Assembly (NCBI RefSeq): GCF_000817785.2
Contig: NZ_JTCM02000004.1
Span: 62,001 to 126,000, forward strand
Source of the DNA: Hassallia byssoidea VB512170
GTDB taxonomy: Bacteria; Cyanobacteriota; Cyanobacteriia; Cyanobacteriales; Nostocaceae
Direction of reading: 5' to 3'
DNA: 64,000 bases
Shown here in pieces: positions 8,281 to 18,322 of the stretch (positions are counted from its first letter, which is position 1; each line of letters opens with the position of its first letter). The notes below the pieces were generated by a model. The model worked only from the letters and a program-made list of their open reading frames with translations, was not told where the DNA came from and searched no databases. The position numbers were made by a program, and so were the translations under genes.

Positions 8281-10500
8281 TTAAGGGACAATTATGCCAG
8301 CTCCTGGAGTCTGAGGTTTAGCTCCCATATCTGCAAAGACGTTGACAGCAATTTGTTTAGCGCGGTTATCTTCTTTGGCTGGAGTGATGCGATCGCTATC
8401 TAATCCCCACATCCACTGATTGGAACCAGTGGAAAATACTTTGGCTCCACTGGCGGCGGTGTAGCGGACTGCATGAGATACTTGTGTATTAGTACCAGCA
8501 GGCAGATCGTCATCCACATTAATTGGGCTAACTGTGGACTGTCCCAGAATCACCAAACCACTTGGAGCCGCACCGTTGTTAACAACCGCATCCCACTCAA
8601 AAGCGACCAGCTGAGTCAATTTGCTACCGTTGGTCAGATTGGTGTTGGCGTAATATGGGTCTGAACTATTGGCAACTACAAAGTCGTAGCCACTGTAGCT
8701 GTTGGTGCTACCGTTAGGATCGCCCCAAGTGTAATACAAGTCATCGCGATCGCCTGTGTACATAATTCCCAGCAATGCGTTTTCTGGTCGGTTGTTCTGG
8801 GTACTTCTCCACTTATTTGTCGGCGCAACCGTATCTGCCGTGTTTTTGTAACATGCCATAACTCGGTTGGCTTGCCCTCCATTTGAATTTTCAAAGCGCA
8901 CCCGCCAATAAGCAGTATTGGATGAGAAAAACGCCAAGTTGATTTTAGAACTGCGGGCTTGTTCAACAGCATTGCGCTGTTCTAACGACCAGTACTCGTC
9001 ATGACCAACTGATAAAAATACTTTGTGCCCCTGTAATATTTGCGAATTGGTCTGAAAGTCGATATTTGTGATATAAGAAACGTCATAACTTTGAGACTCC
9101 AACCAACGCACCATATTGCGTTCCCAAAGAGTCATTTGGTTGTAGTGATGCCATTCAGAGGTGGTCATTGACAGGGGGCGATCGCTAGAAACCTTGTATC
9201 CTCTTTGACCGCCGACACTCTGATATGCGTAGGTGCTGTAACCACCAGTGTTATTGTATGCAAAGTAAGTAGTAAAGCTGCTTTGGAAGACAATATCTGA
9301 GTTTCTGCTGTCGTCGCGGACAACAAACCACACCTGTGACTGCTTACCTGTTGCCTGTTCTGTTAATTTGGCAATATACAGCCCGCTCGTCCAGTTATTG
9401 CCGACAGCAACAGTATAGGAGGTTGACCAGTTCGTAGCTTCATATAGCTTGGTAGCTGAGTCTGTAAGTGTCAAGGCAGGTTGGGTGATGCCACTGAGCG
9501 ATCCGCTGCTAACTATCAGTCGCCCTCCATTACCTTGGTAGTAACCCAAGCGGTAGATATCGATTGTAAATTGTCCGGGCTGTGCTAGGGAAACCTTGAT
9601 TGGCAGCGAACCGCCCTTATTGACGCTAGTTGCTGTAGCATAGCCGACAATTTCATTACTAGTAGACTGGTTGGTGATTTTCCAGTTTGTAGTGCCCGGT
9701 TTTTTGTTTTCTAGATAAATAGGATTGGGGTTCTTTGGCTCCGCTAAGGCACTGAAAATAACCGTGCCAATGTTGGCAGCTGTTGCACTCACGGTATTAT
9801 TTGTTGCAGGAGTTGTTCCCAAGGTCAGCACCGTGCTTGCCTTACCGTTGGCATCAGTTACGGCACTGGTGGGTGAAACAGTTCCTCCGCCATTAGTAAC
9901 TGTAAAGTTGACTGTAACTCCCGCTTGTGGATTGCCAGAACCATTTTTAACTTGGACAACCAATGGGTTGGGTAGCGCAGTTCCTACTGCTCCCTGTTGA
10001 TTATCACCGCTGACTTTGGTGATACTAGGAGGAAGTTGAGCAGTAAATACGATGTCGCGGAAATAGTTGGAACTATTGTAGGAATTAGTAGGCATTGCAT
10101 TCACATTGCCGTACACTCCATTAGAACCATCAGCAACTGAACTCACATTTCCATTTACCACCGAGCTTGTCAATCCTTGAACGGTAATTGGGAAATAGGT
10201 ATTGGCTGTGTTAACGCTTATCACATAAGTAGTATTAGCGCTTATTGTCAGCGGAGAAGACAGAGTTTGCTGCTGCCAACCCGAAGCCGTCTCGTTGGCG
10301 AAAGTTATACTTGCCAAAAGAGTATTTGATGTTGACCAGATTTTGCCTACATGAGTGCCACTCTCGCTGGGTGCTTTCCAAAAGCGAATCGCGACAATCT
10401 GACCATTCTGGGCGCTTCGGAACTTCATTCCGAGTTCATATTCCACACCATCGGTGGCGTTGCCATTATTTGGCTGTTGAGTTGTAAAGACGCTATCCAT
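8281..10500 (-). CDS. DUF4082 / Ig-like / N,N-dimethylformamidase beta-like protein
   Basis: A 739-residue multidomain protein. Residues 1-153 match the DUF4082 pattern (TDGVEYELGMKFRS, SSNYFRDIVFTA). Residues 158-255 are an invasin/Big_1-type Ig domain (VTDANGKASTVLTLG). Residues 260-739 resemble the N,N-dimethylformamidase beta-subunit family, with the conserved FLSVGHDEYWS segment and FFSSNTAYWR. No signal peptide or membrane segment is visible although such domains are usually extracytoplasmic. It is a paralogue of the protein at 12878-15511; the two flank the GT-C gene. Amidase activity is not established. A role in modifying or binding the surface glycan is only suggested by context. 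Confidence 0.85.
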   Translation of the reverse strand: MDSVFTTQQPNNGNATDGVEYELGMKFRSAQNGQIVAIRFWKAPSESGTHVGKIWSTSNTLLASITFANETASGWQQQTLSSPLTISANTTYVISVNTANTYFPITVQGLTSSVVNGNVSSVADGSNGVYGNVNAMPTNSYNSSNYFRDIVFTAQLPPSITKVSGDNQQGAVGTALPNPLVVQVKNGSGNPQAGVTVNFTVTNGGGTVSPTSAVTDANGKASTVLTLGTTPATNNTVSATAANIGTVIFSALAEPKNPNPIYLENKKPGTTNWKITNQSTSNEIVGYATATSVNKGGSLPIKVSLAQPGQFTIDIYRLGYYQGNGGRLIVSSGSLSGITQPALTLTDSATKLYEATNWSTSYTVAVGNNWTSGLYIAKLTEQATGKQSQVWFVVRDDSRNSDIVFQSSFTTYFAYNNTGGYSTYAYQSVGGQRGYKVSSDRPLSMTTSEWHHYNQMTLWERNMVRWLESQSYDVSYITNIDFQTNSQILQGHKVFLSVGHDEYWSLEQRNAVEQARSSKINLAFFSSNTAYWRVRFENSNGGQANRVMACYKNTADTVAPTNKWRSTQNNRPENALLGIMYTGDRDDLYYTWGDPNGSTNSYSGYDFVVANSSDPYYANTNLTNGSKLTQLVAFEWDAVVNNGAAPSGLVILGQSTVSPINVDDDLPAGTNTQVSHAVRYTAASGAKVFSTGSNQWMWGLDSDRITPAKEDNRAKQIAVNVFADMGAKPQTPGAGIIVP

Positions 10501-10721
10501 TTGCTCAAAGGATTTGTTATGTTAAGGAACTTTGTATTAGCTGACACTTTGCTTGGTTATATTACGAAAAACTGTTTTAATTTTATATATAAATATCTAA
10601 GCATATATAGTGCGTATATATTACTTAAGTGCAAACAAAATTGACAATGAAATTAAGCCGATCTGCCAAGATCGAGTATTAGCTTTGCATTCTTATATCA
10701 GCCAAAAAGATAAAAATAAAT

Positions 10722-12689
10722 ATGGTATATCCTGCTGACTCTGGCGTGCCGAGTGTTAAAAAGCATCGAAAGATAAATATTCTGCAACGTGACCCGTGGT
10801 TATTTTTTGTACTTGCTTGTTTTATCTTGCTGGCGTTTGTCAGTTGGGGCAAATTAGCACATCCGATATTTGATACCGGGCAAGAAGCCGAGATAACCGC
10901 TCGTCTGCTGGCAGGGGAAGTACTATACCGCGACTTGCAAAATTACTACGGACCTCTCCCTTACTACGTCAATGCGCTTGCACTGCTGCTGTTTGGGCAT
11001 CACTTAGAAGTTTTCTACGCAGTTGGTTTGGTCTTGGCATTGGCAGTTACCTTGCTAACTTATCAATTGACTATAAGGCTTACCAATAAGCCTTGGGCAG
11101 CACTTTGCACAATTTGCGTGCTGATATACTGTGCTTTCGCTCCCGGAGGGCTGTTTAATCTGATCGTTCCTTATAGTTACGGTAGTGTCTATGGGACGGT
11201 ATTTTGCTTGCTGGCTTTTACTGCTGTTGACCGCTACGGACATACTGGCAAAACCAGATGGTTGGTAGCAGCTGCGATCGCCTGCGGATTAGCCGGACTT
11301 TCTAAGCAAGAATACGGAGTATCTGGGCTTGTTGGTGTGTTGGTTGGTGCAAACCTGCGTCCGAGAAATCTCAAGGGCGTGGTAGTACGTAGCATTTTAG
11401 TAATTTTAGTTGCAAGTATCTGTGTAATAATACCATTCGCATTGCTTGCCCATCAAGTTTCCTGGGAGACGCTACAAACTTCAATCCTGCCAGTTTCCAA
11501 GTCCCAGGTTCTTACCAAAAGCGGACTTTTTGATGTTTCCGCTGGCAAAACCCTGAATATCACAAGAAGTACTTTCAACGTTTTTACAGCTACTTCAATC
11601 GTGATTTGGCTAGCACTGGCATTTGCTGGCTGGCTTTCTAGACGCGAGTGGATACCCAATAATCGATACAAGATACTAATTGAGGGAATTGTAAGTATCG
11701 CTTTCTCTTTATTAGGTTTGGTTTTGTTGCGAATCAACATTTGGGAGAATGCCTTCAAAATTGGTTTAGTTGTTTTGCTAGTAATTTGCGTTGCTTCCCT
11801 AGCTACGAGGTGGCTTTCTAGACGAGAGTGGATACCCAATTCTCGATCGCTTCGGCTTGCAGTCAAGTCGCTTGTGGTTCTATGTTTTGTATTTTTATGC
11901 TTTTTAATACTGCGTCGGTTGGCTTGCTGTTCTGATGTTGTTTTCCACCCTTTGGGGAATATGGCTTGGCTTTTACCGTTATTGGTGGCATGGTTTGCTT
12001 TGAGTTTCAGGGAGTTAATTCAGCACCGACATGCACCTCTACTGTATGCCTTGTTCGCTTTCTCTATGTTGCTCAACGCTCGCTTTTTGTTCTACATCGG
12101 TTTTTATGGAATTTATGCTGTAACAGCATTAATACTGTTTTTCACGTTTTTATACAATTTGGCTGAAAAAACTAGTTTGCCAATCTCAAGGTTTTTGTTG
12201 ATTTGCTTGCTGATTGGTGGTGGTATGAACTTGGTGGAGTTAGGACAGTATCGCTATGCAGTGCGATCGCCTGAAGGAACTATTTACACTAAATATGCTG
12301 ACCTCGCTGTTGCCTTCAACCAAACTATTAAATATATCAACGCTTCTAAAGCCAAATCTGTACTGGTAGTTCCCGCTGGAGCCACTTTAAATTTTCTTAC
12401 CAAAACTCACTCACCCAGTCAAGAAACTATCTTTCTTCCAGGGGTTGTTCCTACTCCAGATGCAGAGCGGGAGTTTATCGATCGCATGAAAAATAAACCT
12501 CCATCCCTCATAGTTTACGTACATGTTCCTTTTTGGTGGCTTCAACCAGGCTATCAGAGTTACGCCGAGTTCAACCCGCTGATTGACCAATGGATTACTA
12601 AAGAACATCAGTTAGTTTACTCATCACCTCAAATACTAGGTTTTGGAAATGGCAAAGAGTGGGCTATAAATATCTATGCTAGTAAATGA
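10722..12689 (+). CDS. Multi-spanning GT-C glycosyltransferase (ArnT/PMT-like)
   Basis: A 655-residue membrane protein with roughly twelve hydrophobic segments. After the first one comes HPIFDTGQEAEITARLLAG (47-65); an acidic cluster in the first external loop (Asp51, Glu55, Glu57) is typical of GT39/ArnT-type enzymes that use polyprenyl-phosphate sugars. LSRREWIPN occurs twice exactly 60 codons apart (DNA 11631 and 11811), showing an internal duplication of about 60 residues containing two membrane spans. It is the only plus-strand gene in this part of the locus. It probably transfers a sugar on the outer face of the membrane; the acceptor is unknown. Confidence 0.82.
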   Translation: MVYPADSGVPSVKKHRKINILQRDPWLFFVLACFILLAFVSWGKLAHPIFDTGQEAEITARLLAGEVLYRDLQNYYGPLPYYVNALALLLFGHHLEVFYAVGLVLALAVTLLTYQLTIRLTNKPWAALCTICVLIYCAFAPGGLFNLIVPYSYGSVYGTVFCLLAFTAVDRYGHTGKTRWLVAAAIACGLAGLSKQEYGVSGLVGVLVGANLRPRNLKGVVVRSILVILVASICVIIPFALLAHQVSWETLQTSILPVSKSQVLTKSGLFDVSAGKTLNITRSTFNVFTATSIVIWLALAFAGWLSRREWIPNNRYKILIEGIVSIAFSLLGLVLLRINIWENAFKIGLVVLLVICVASLATRWLSRREWIPNSRSLRLAVKSLVVLCFVFLCFLILRRLACCSDVVFHPLGNMAWLLPLLVAWFALSFRELIQHRHAPLLYALFAFSMLLNARFLFYIGFYGIYAVTALILFFTFLYNLAEKTSLPISRFLLICLLIGGGMNLVELGQYRYAVRSPEGTIYTKYADLAVAFNQTIKYINASKAKSVLVVPAGATLNFLTKTHSPSQETIFLPGVVPTPDAEREFIDRMKNKPPSLIVYVHVPFWWLQPGYQSYAEFNPLIDQWITKEHQLVYSSPQILGFGNGKEWAINIYASK

Positions 12690-12848
12690 GAAATTAGCTT
12701 GCTGTATTTGCCATTTTGATTTCAGCTAGGCTGACCGAATAATTATTAATTCATAATTCATAATTTAGGGTACAGAGCAAATCAATTTATTGATGGTAAT
12801 AAATTTTATTCCTCACTTTCCGTCCCTACCAAGAGGCGTGGGATAATA

Positions 12849-12880
12849 ATTATGAATTATTAATTATGAATTATTAATTA
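12849..12880. repeat. Heptamer tandem repeat (ATTATGA/ATTATTA)
   Basis: Four alternating 7-bp units, ATTATGA and ATTATTA, plus a partial unit, run into the stop codon of the downstream minus-strand gene. A related inverted AT-rich stretch lies at about 12740-12766. This is one of several heptanucleotide STRR tracts in the window. Confidence 0.7.
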
Positions 12881-15511
12881 TATTGACACCGCTGCTTTCT
12901 GCTCCCTGCTTTCAAAGTGGCTGGAAGTATCAACCTTAAAGTTAAACGGTATCAGAGGCTTGGCACCCATATCTGCTAAAATGTTGATAGCCATTTGCTG
13001 GGCGCGAATATCTTCTTTAAAAGGCTTGACGCGATCGCTATCCAGCCCCCACATCCACTGAATAGAGCCGCTGGCAAAGACCTTGGCACCACTATGCGCT
13101 GTGTAGCGGACTGCATTGGAAACTTGGGTATTGGTTCCAGGGGAAAGATCCAAATCTCGAGATTTTGGCTCAACTGGTGAAGAAGACAAAATAACCAATC
13201 CCTTAGGAGAAAAGCCGTTATTGACAACTCCATCCCATTCAAAACCTACTAGTTGACTCAACGAATCGCCATCTTTCAGGTTGGTGTGGGCATAATATGG
13301 ATCTAAACTATTGGCAACTACAAAATCGTAGCCGTTGTAGGTATCAGTAGTCCCGTTAGGATCGCCCCAAGTGTAATACAGATCGTCGCGATCGCCTGTA
13401 TACATTACTCCGATTAATGCGTTTTCCGGTCGCTGATTTTCTCGACTTCTCCATTTATTTGTCGGAGCAACCGGATCTTGGGTATCCTTATAGCAGACCA
13501 TTACCCGATTGGCTTCTCCACGACTCGATTTCTCAAAGCGAAATCGCCAGTAGGCTGAATTTGCCGAGAAAAACGCCAAATTGACTTTCGCATCGCGGGC
13601 TTGTTCGACACCATCCCGTTGTTCTTTCGACCAGTATTCATCGTGACCAACAGAAAGAAATAATTTGTGTCGCTGGAGAATATAAGGATTAGTATGGACA
13701 TCCACATTAGTAATGTATGATACATCATATCCTAAATACTCCAACCAGCGCATCATATTGCGTTCCCAAGACAAAAAGTGATTGTAATCGTCATGTCCAA
13801 GAGTTTGGGAGAAGGGTCTGTCGAAGGAAACTTTAACAGCTTTTTGGTTATGTTTTGAGCTGTATTCATACAAGCTATAACCACCGTAGTTATTGTAGGC
13901 ACAAAAGGTGGTAAAGCTGCTCTGGAACAATATATCAGACTGACTGCTGTCATTACGGACAACAAACCATATTTGTGACTGCTTGCCTGTTATTTGGTCT
14001 CTAAGGTTAGCAATATATAGTCCGCTAGTCCAGTTCTTGGTTACTTTGAGAGTGTAGGAAGTTGACCAGTTACACTCAACCAACCGGGTATTGGCATCTG
14101 CGATCGCACAAGCAGGTTGAGTGAAGCCGTTGAGTTGACCGCTGTCTTTTATCAGTCGCCCTCCTTTGCCACCGTAGTAACCTAAGCGGTACACTTTGAT
14201 CGTAAACTTTCCCGGTTGTGCCAAAGAAACTTTTATGGGCAGCGACTCGCCTTGATTTACACTAGTTGCTGTAGCATAGCCAGCAATTTCATTGTTGGTA
14301 GCCTGGTTAGTAATTTGCCAGTCAGTAGTCCCAGGTTTTAGGTTTTCCAAATATATAGGATTGGTTGTCGTCGGTTGAGCTGTAGCACTAAAGCTGACGC
14401 TGCCAATGTTAGCTGCTGTGGCGATCGCGTTAGTTACACCAGCGACTTGCCCCAAGGTCAGCATTGTGCTTGCCTTACCGTTGGCATCAGTTACGGCACT
14501 GGCAGGTGAAACAGTTCCTCCCCCATTGGAAATAGCAAAGTTGACTGTAACTCCCACTTGTGGATTGCCAGCAGAGTCTTTAACTTGAACAACTAATGGA
14601 TAAGGTAAAACAGTTTTGATTGCTCCCTGTTGATTATCACCGCTGACTTTGGTGATACTAGCAGTCACTTGAGCAGTAAATACGATGTCGCGGAAATAAT
14701 TGGAACTCATGTAGGAATTTGTTGGCAAAGCATTCACATTGCCGTACACCCCATTAGAACCATCAGCAACTGAACTCACATCTCCATTCACCACCGAACT
14801 TGCCAATCCTTGAGGGCTAATTGGGAAATAGGTATTGGCAGTGTTAACGCTAACTACATAAGTAGTATTAGCTTGAATGACAAGTGGTGTACTCAAAGTT
14901 TGCTGCTGCCAACCTGAGGCTGTTTCGTTGGTATATGTGCAACTTGCTAAGAGAACACCGTCTGCCGTCCAGATTTTACCAATATGAGTGCCACTTTCGC
15001 CCGGTGCTTTCCAAAAGCGAATCGCGACAATATTACCATTCTTGGTGCTTCGGAACTTCATTCCCAGTTCATATTCCACACCATCGGTAGCATTTTCATT
15101 ATTTGGCTGTTGATTTGTAAAGACGCTTTGATTGTTGGTAGCCTGGTTGGTAATTTGCCGCTCAGTAGTCGCAGGGTTTTGCTTTTCTAGATAAATAGGA
15201 TTGGTTGTCGCAACAGCTGTAGCACTAAAGCTGACGCTGCCAATGTTAGATGCTGTAGCGATCGCGTTAATTACACCAGCTTCAGTCCCCAAGGTTAGCA
15301 TCGTGCTTGCCCTACCTTGGGCATCGGTTAAGGCAGTGGTTGGAGAAACCGAACCACCACTTTTGACTGCAAAGTTGACTGGCACATTTGCTCTTGGATT
15401 GCCAGCACTGTCTATTAGCTGCACTACCAAAGGTTTGGGTAACACAGTTTTTATGACACCGCTTTGGCGATCGCCGCTGATGATTGTAAATTGACTCTGA
15501 GGTAGATTCAT
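12878..15511 (-). CDS. Ig-like / DUF4082 / Ig-like / N,N-dimethylformamidase beta-like protein
   Basis: An 877-residue paralogue of the 739-residue protein at 8281-10500. The order is Big_1-type Ig (about 5-102), a short linker beginning NPIYLEKQNPATT, DUF4082 (about 129-283), a second Ig domain (about 286-385) and the DMF-amidase-like part (about 390-850) with SVGHDEYWS and FFSANSAYWR. The linker equals the start of the amidase-like part but stops after about 25 residues and then joins DUF4082, so an extra Ig-plus-linker unit was fused in front. No signal peptide is evident from the ATG at 15511. Its substrate and cell location are not known. Confidence 0.85.
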   Translation of the reverse strand: MNLPQSQFTIISGDRQSGVIKTVLPKPLVVQLIDSAGNPRANVPVNFAVKSGGSVSPTTALTDAQGRASTMLTLGTEAGVINAIATASNIGSVSFSATAVATTNPIYLEKQNPATTERQITNQATNNQSVFTNQQPNNENATDGVEYELGMKFRSTKNGNIVAIRFWKAPGESGTHIGKIWTADGVLLASCTYTNETASGWQQQTLSTPLVIQANTTYVVSVNTANTYFPISPQGLASSVVNGDVSSVADGSNGVYGNVNALPTNSYMSSNYFRDIVFTAQVTASITKVSGDNQQGAIKTVLPYPLVVQVKDSAGNPQVGVTVNFAISNGGGTVSPASAVTDANGKASTMLTLGQVAGVTNAIATAANIGSVSFSATAQPTTTNPIYLENLKPGTTDWQITNQATNNEIAGYATATSVNQGESLPIKVSLAQPGKFTIKVYRLGYYGGKGGRLIKDSGQLNGFTQPACAIADANTRLVECNWSTSYTLKVTKNWTSGLYIANLRDQITGKQSQIWFVVRNDSSQSDILFQSSFTTFCAYNNYGGYSLYEYSSKHNQKAVKVSFDRPFSQTLGHDDYNHFLSWERNMMRWLEYLGYDVSYITNVDVHTNPYILQRHKLFLSVGHDEYWSKEQRDGVEQARDAKVNLAFFSANSAYWRFRFEKSSRGEANRVMVCYKDTQDPVAPTNKWRSRENQRPENALIGVMYTGDRDDLYYTWGDPNGTTDTYNGYDFVVANSLDPYYAHTNLKDGDSLSQLVGFEWDGVVNNGFSPKGLVILSSSPVEPKSRDLDLSPGTNTQVSNAVRYTAHSGAKVFASGSIQWMWGLDSDRVKPFKEDIRAQQMAINILADMGAKPLIPFNFKVDTSSHFESREQKAAVSI

Positions 15512-15614
15512 TGTGGATTGCCCTGTTGATTTAACAACGATTCCCTACTTGGTTGAAATTGGGGAATCTTAATGTTGAAATCACACAATCAATACCCATT
15601 TCCAGAATTATATG

Positions 15615-16787
15615 TTATTTTGGCAGTCCACCCCTACAATCGCGCTTGCGTCGCAAAACTGTACCCAACGCACCTACTGTCAACAAACCCAACGCAAAAC
15701 CTGGTTCTGGAACAGAAGTAGTTGGCTCTTGATGATCCGAGTCTGCGCGGAATACCCCAGTTCTACCATCTGCAAGTTTGGCATAAAAGGCAAACTGGTT
15801 CTTATCGTTTAACCCGCGATTGGAAAAATAAAGGTCTGTTACTGTCGAGCCAAACAGAGAATCACCCAAAGCAATGACTTTATCAGTTTCCGGGTTTGCT
15901 CCTGTGTAAATACCCAAACCCCCTCCCTTAAGGACACCTTTAAAAGCTACAGTACCCCGTTCGTTAATTGCAGGGTTCTCGAAAAAGTCAAAAACACTGC
16001 TGTTGTCAGCTATTTTGGTCAGAGTTTGACCGTCACTAGTATAAATGCCTTCACCTGCCAATTTATCAAGAACACCCTTAAAGGCTACTGTGCCTGCATT
16101 GTTGATGGCAGGGTTGAACAAAAAGTCAAAGTCTCCATTCGTGTCAGCGATGGTGGTCGTATTTCCACCATTAACACTGTATATACCACGACCTCTATCT
16201 TTAAGTTCGGCTGTGAAAGCGACGGTGCCTGCGCTATTAATTGCGATTCCCTCAAAACGGCTATAGGGACTGGTGTCACTGGTATCGGCGATGGTGGTAT
16301 TGATTCCGTCGTTATTGGTTAAGACGGCACGGACTCCTTGATCTAGAATTTGCGAGAAGGTTACAATACCTTTACTATTGATGGCGAGATCGCCTAAAGC
16401 AGCAGGAACTCTGCTGTAAGCAATGGGAGCAGTATTTTCACCCGTATAAATGCCAACACCCCCTTCATCCAAAGCAGCTTTAAAAGCGACAATACCTGTG
16501 TCGGCGATCGCAGGAGTAAAAAATGAGCTAAACTGACCGCTGCTGTCAGCAATCAGACTCGTATTCTCCCCACTACCAATGTAGATACCACTTCCCCCCG
16601 CATCTAGATCGGCAGAGAAGGTAACAGTGCCTTCGTTGTTGATCGCAGGGTAGAAACCGAACTTACTAAAAAGGTCATTGCTGTCAGCAATTTTAGTGTA
16701 AGTGAAAGCAAAAGCCTCACTGTTAACTAGCAAGCTCAAAGCAAGACCAACAGCGGTAGCCACTGATAACCGTTTTATTGCAATCAT
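15615..16787 (-). CDS. PEP-CTERM protein with NxxGxxAF tandem repeats
   Basis: A 390-residue exported protein. It has a signal peptide (MIAIKRLSVATAVGLALSLL, cleavage near EAFA) and about seven repeats of the form PAINNxGTVAFKGxLDxxGxGIYTG, each 45-55 residues. The C-terminus is the PEP-CTERM sorting signal: VPEP, a hydrophobic helix and the basic RRKRD. Such proteins are processed by an exosortase and are commonly linked to exopolysaccharide production, which fits the neighbourhood; no exosortase is encoded in this window. Its precise role is unknown. Confidence 0.87.
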   Translation of the reverse strand: MIAIKRLSVATAVGLALSLLVNSEAFAFTYTKIADSNDLFSKFGFYPAINNEGTVTFSADLDAGGSGIYIGSGENTSLIADSSGQFSSFFTPAIADTGIVAFKAALDEGGVGIYTGENTAPIAYSRVPAALGDLAINSKGIVTFSQILDQGVRAVLTNNDGINTTIADTSDTSPYSRFEGIAINSAGTVAFTAELKDRGRGIYSVNGGNTTTIADTNGDFDFLFNPAINNAGTVAFKGVLDKLAGEGIYTSDGQTLTKIADNSSVFDFFENPAINERGTVAFKGVLKGGGLGIYTGANPETDKVIALGDSLFGSTVTDLYFSNRGLNDKNQFAFYAKLADGRTGVFRADSDHQEPTTSVPEPGFALGLLTVGALGTVLRRKRDCRGGLPK

Positions 16788-16976
16788 GGAAATTAATAGT
16801 ATTTAAATATACACTATGATACCAAGTTTCCTGAATCCAAAAATGATTCAGACAGGCAGGTTAATTAAATTAATCTTAATATACAAAGTAATTAATAAAT
16901 CTTCAATACACTTCAGCATTTCTACTGAATAATTTCCTACTGCGTACAAGCAAACTTAAAATACTCTTTTTCGTAG

Positions 16977-17024
16977 TGAGCGGTTTACCGCTCATATCTT
17001 CAATTTTAAGCACTGAAGTGCTTA
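16977..17024. repeat. Two adjacent short palindromes
   Basis: TGAGCGGTTTACCGCTCA (16977-16994) is the reverse complement form of the element at 6900-6917. TAAGCACTGAAGTGCTTA (17007-17024) resembles 56043-56060. The second one overlaps the stop codon of the FAD oxidoreductase gene, so it may serve as its transcript end. Confidence 0.65.
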
Positions 17025-18310
17025 CTACTAAATTTTTCGCTAAATTCGTTAACATGCCCGACAACTGTATTGTTATTTAAAGTGTCATTGACAAACTGTG
17101 AAGTGTTGAGAACGAAAAAATCATCGTTTTCGGTGACTATCTTTGGTACCAGGTGGGAATAATTTAAAACCTGTAGTGGTTGCATTTTCATCGCACGATT
17201 AATATGTGCTGCCACGATGTCATCTGCCTTAAGTTGTGGAAACATTAAATGCAAACCCCGAAAAAACAATGAGCGCAATTCATCGTCTGTTTGTTTTAAG
17301 AGAGGATCGTCGGAATGTACGTATTTCGGTAAGTAGGTAAGATGCAGTCCTGCTGTCTCCTGTAAAGAAACTAAATTACTCATACCCAAAACCCCGGTAA
17401 AGGGAATACGTAGATCGGCAAGATTGACTATGTAATAAGGAACCAAAGCCTTGCGGGTAATCAGTGACATGCAGATTACACCGAGATATTCTACTGTAGA
17501 GTCGCCAATTTGCACCAAGCTGCGATCGGCAATTTGTTGGAGAATATTTACAGGTCCGGTAAAGATTACTTTGTCAAAATGCTCCTTTGCCTTATTATGT
17601 TCAACCCACAGTCCACCTTTTGAATCTGGTTTAACATATTTAACTGCAACACCAGTGCAAATATTACCCCCAGCAGCACAAATTAATTTTTCTAATTGGT
17701 CAAAAACAGTTTTGTAACCACCCGCAACATAACCAAGTTGTTCTTTATGCAACTTGCTATCACGAGCGGAAAACAGCCGTTTAATATACGACCAAATAAA
17801 GACTGCTGAGACACGCTTATAATTCTCTCCTAGTTTGGCTAACAATAAAGGTTGCCAAAGCTTTTCGTATGTATTTCTCCCGGAGATTTTTAACAGCCAA
17901 TCTTCAACAGTAATTTTCTCCAACCGTCGCCAATTCTTCATTCTCGAACCATATAGCAAAGTTAAAGCTAACCGAAACTTGCCGATAATAGTTAGCGGTG
18001 GAAAGCGGAGAAATTCTATGGTATTGCTAATTGAATACAATTTCTGGTCTATGTAACATCCTGTAAGAGTAGGACGCCAACGCAGCTTATCCCCTAAATT
18101 AATTTCCTTAATAAAATTTATTAACTGAGTATCAGATGGTAGAATAACATGATAAAATCGATCCCAAACGAAGGAACCGTAATCATGGTAAGTAGCAAGT
18201 CCGCCGAGTTGGTTGTTGCTTTCAAAGACGGTTACTTTATGACCTTGCTGCGAAAGTCGATAGGCTAATGTTAGCCCCATCATTCCGCCGCCAATAACGG
18301 CAATATTCAT
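17006..18310 (-). CDS. NAD(P)/FAD-dependent oxidoreductase, amine-oxidase/UGM-like fold
   Basis: A 434-residue flavoprotein. The N-terminus IAVIGGGMMGLTLAYRLSQ is a Rossmann GxGxxG dinucleotide site followed by VFESNNQLGGLA, as in protoporphyrinogen-oxidase-like and UDP-galactopyranose-mutase-like enzymes. The middle contains GGYKTVFDQLEKLICAAGG, where these proteins continue the FAD-binding fold. In polysaccharide loci such enzymes act on sugars or lipid-linked sugars, but the substrate here is not known. The gene starts 12 bp before the methyltransferase gene ends (reading on the minus strand), so the two are almost certainly co-transcribed. Confidence 0.85.
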   Translation of the reverse strand: MNIAVIGGGMMGLTLAYRLSQQGHKVTVFESNNQLGGLATYHDYGSFVWDRFYHVILPSDTQLINFIKEINLGDKLRWRPTLTGCYIDQKLYSISNTIEFLRFPPLTIIGKFRLALTLLYGSRMKNWRRLEKITVEDWLLKISGRNTYEKLWQPLLLAKLGENYKRVSAVFIWSYIKRLFSARDSKLHKEQLGYVAGGYKTVFDQLEKLICAAGGNICTGVAVKYVKPDSKGGLWVEHNKAKEHFDKVIFTGPVNILQQIADRSLVQIGDSTVEYLGVICMSLITRKALVPYYIVNLADLRIPFTGVLGMSNLVSLQETAGLHLTYLPKYVHSDDPLLKQTDDELRSLFFRGLHLMFPQLKADDIVAAHINRAMKMQPLQVLNYSHLVPKIVTENDDFFVLNTSQFVNDTLNNNTVVGHVNEFSEKFSSKHFSA

Positions 18311-18322
18311 GATTTAATATAT

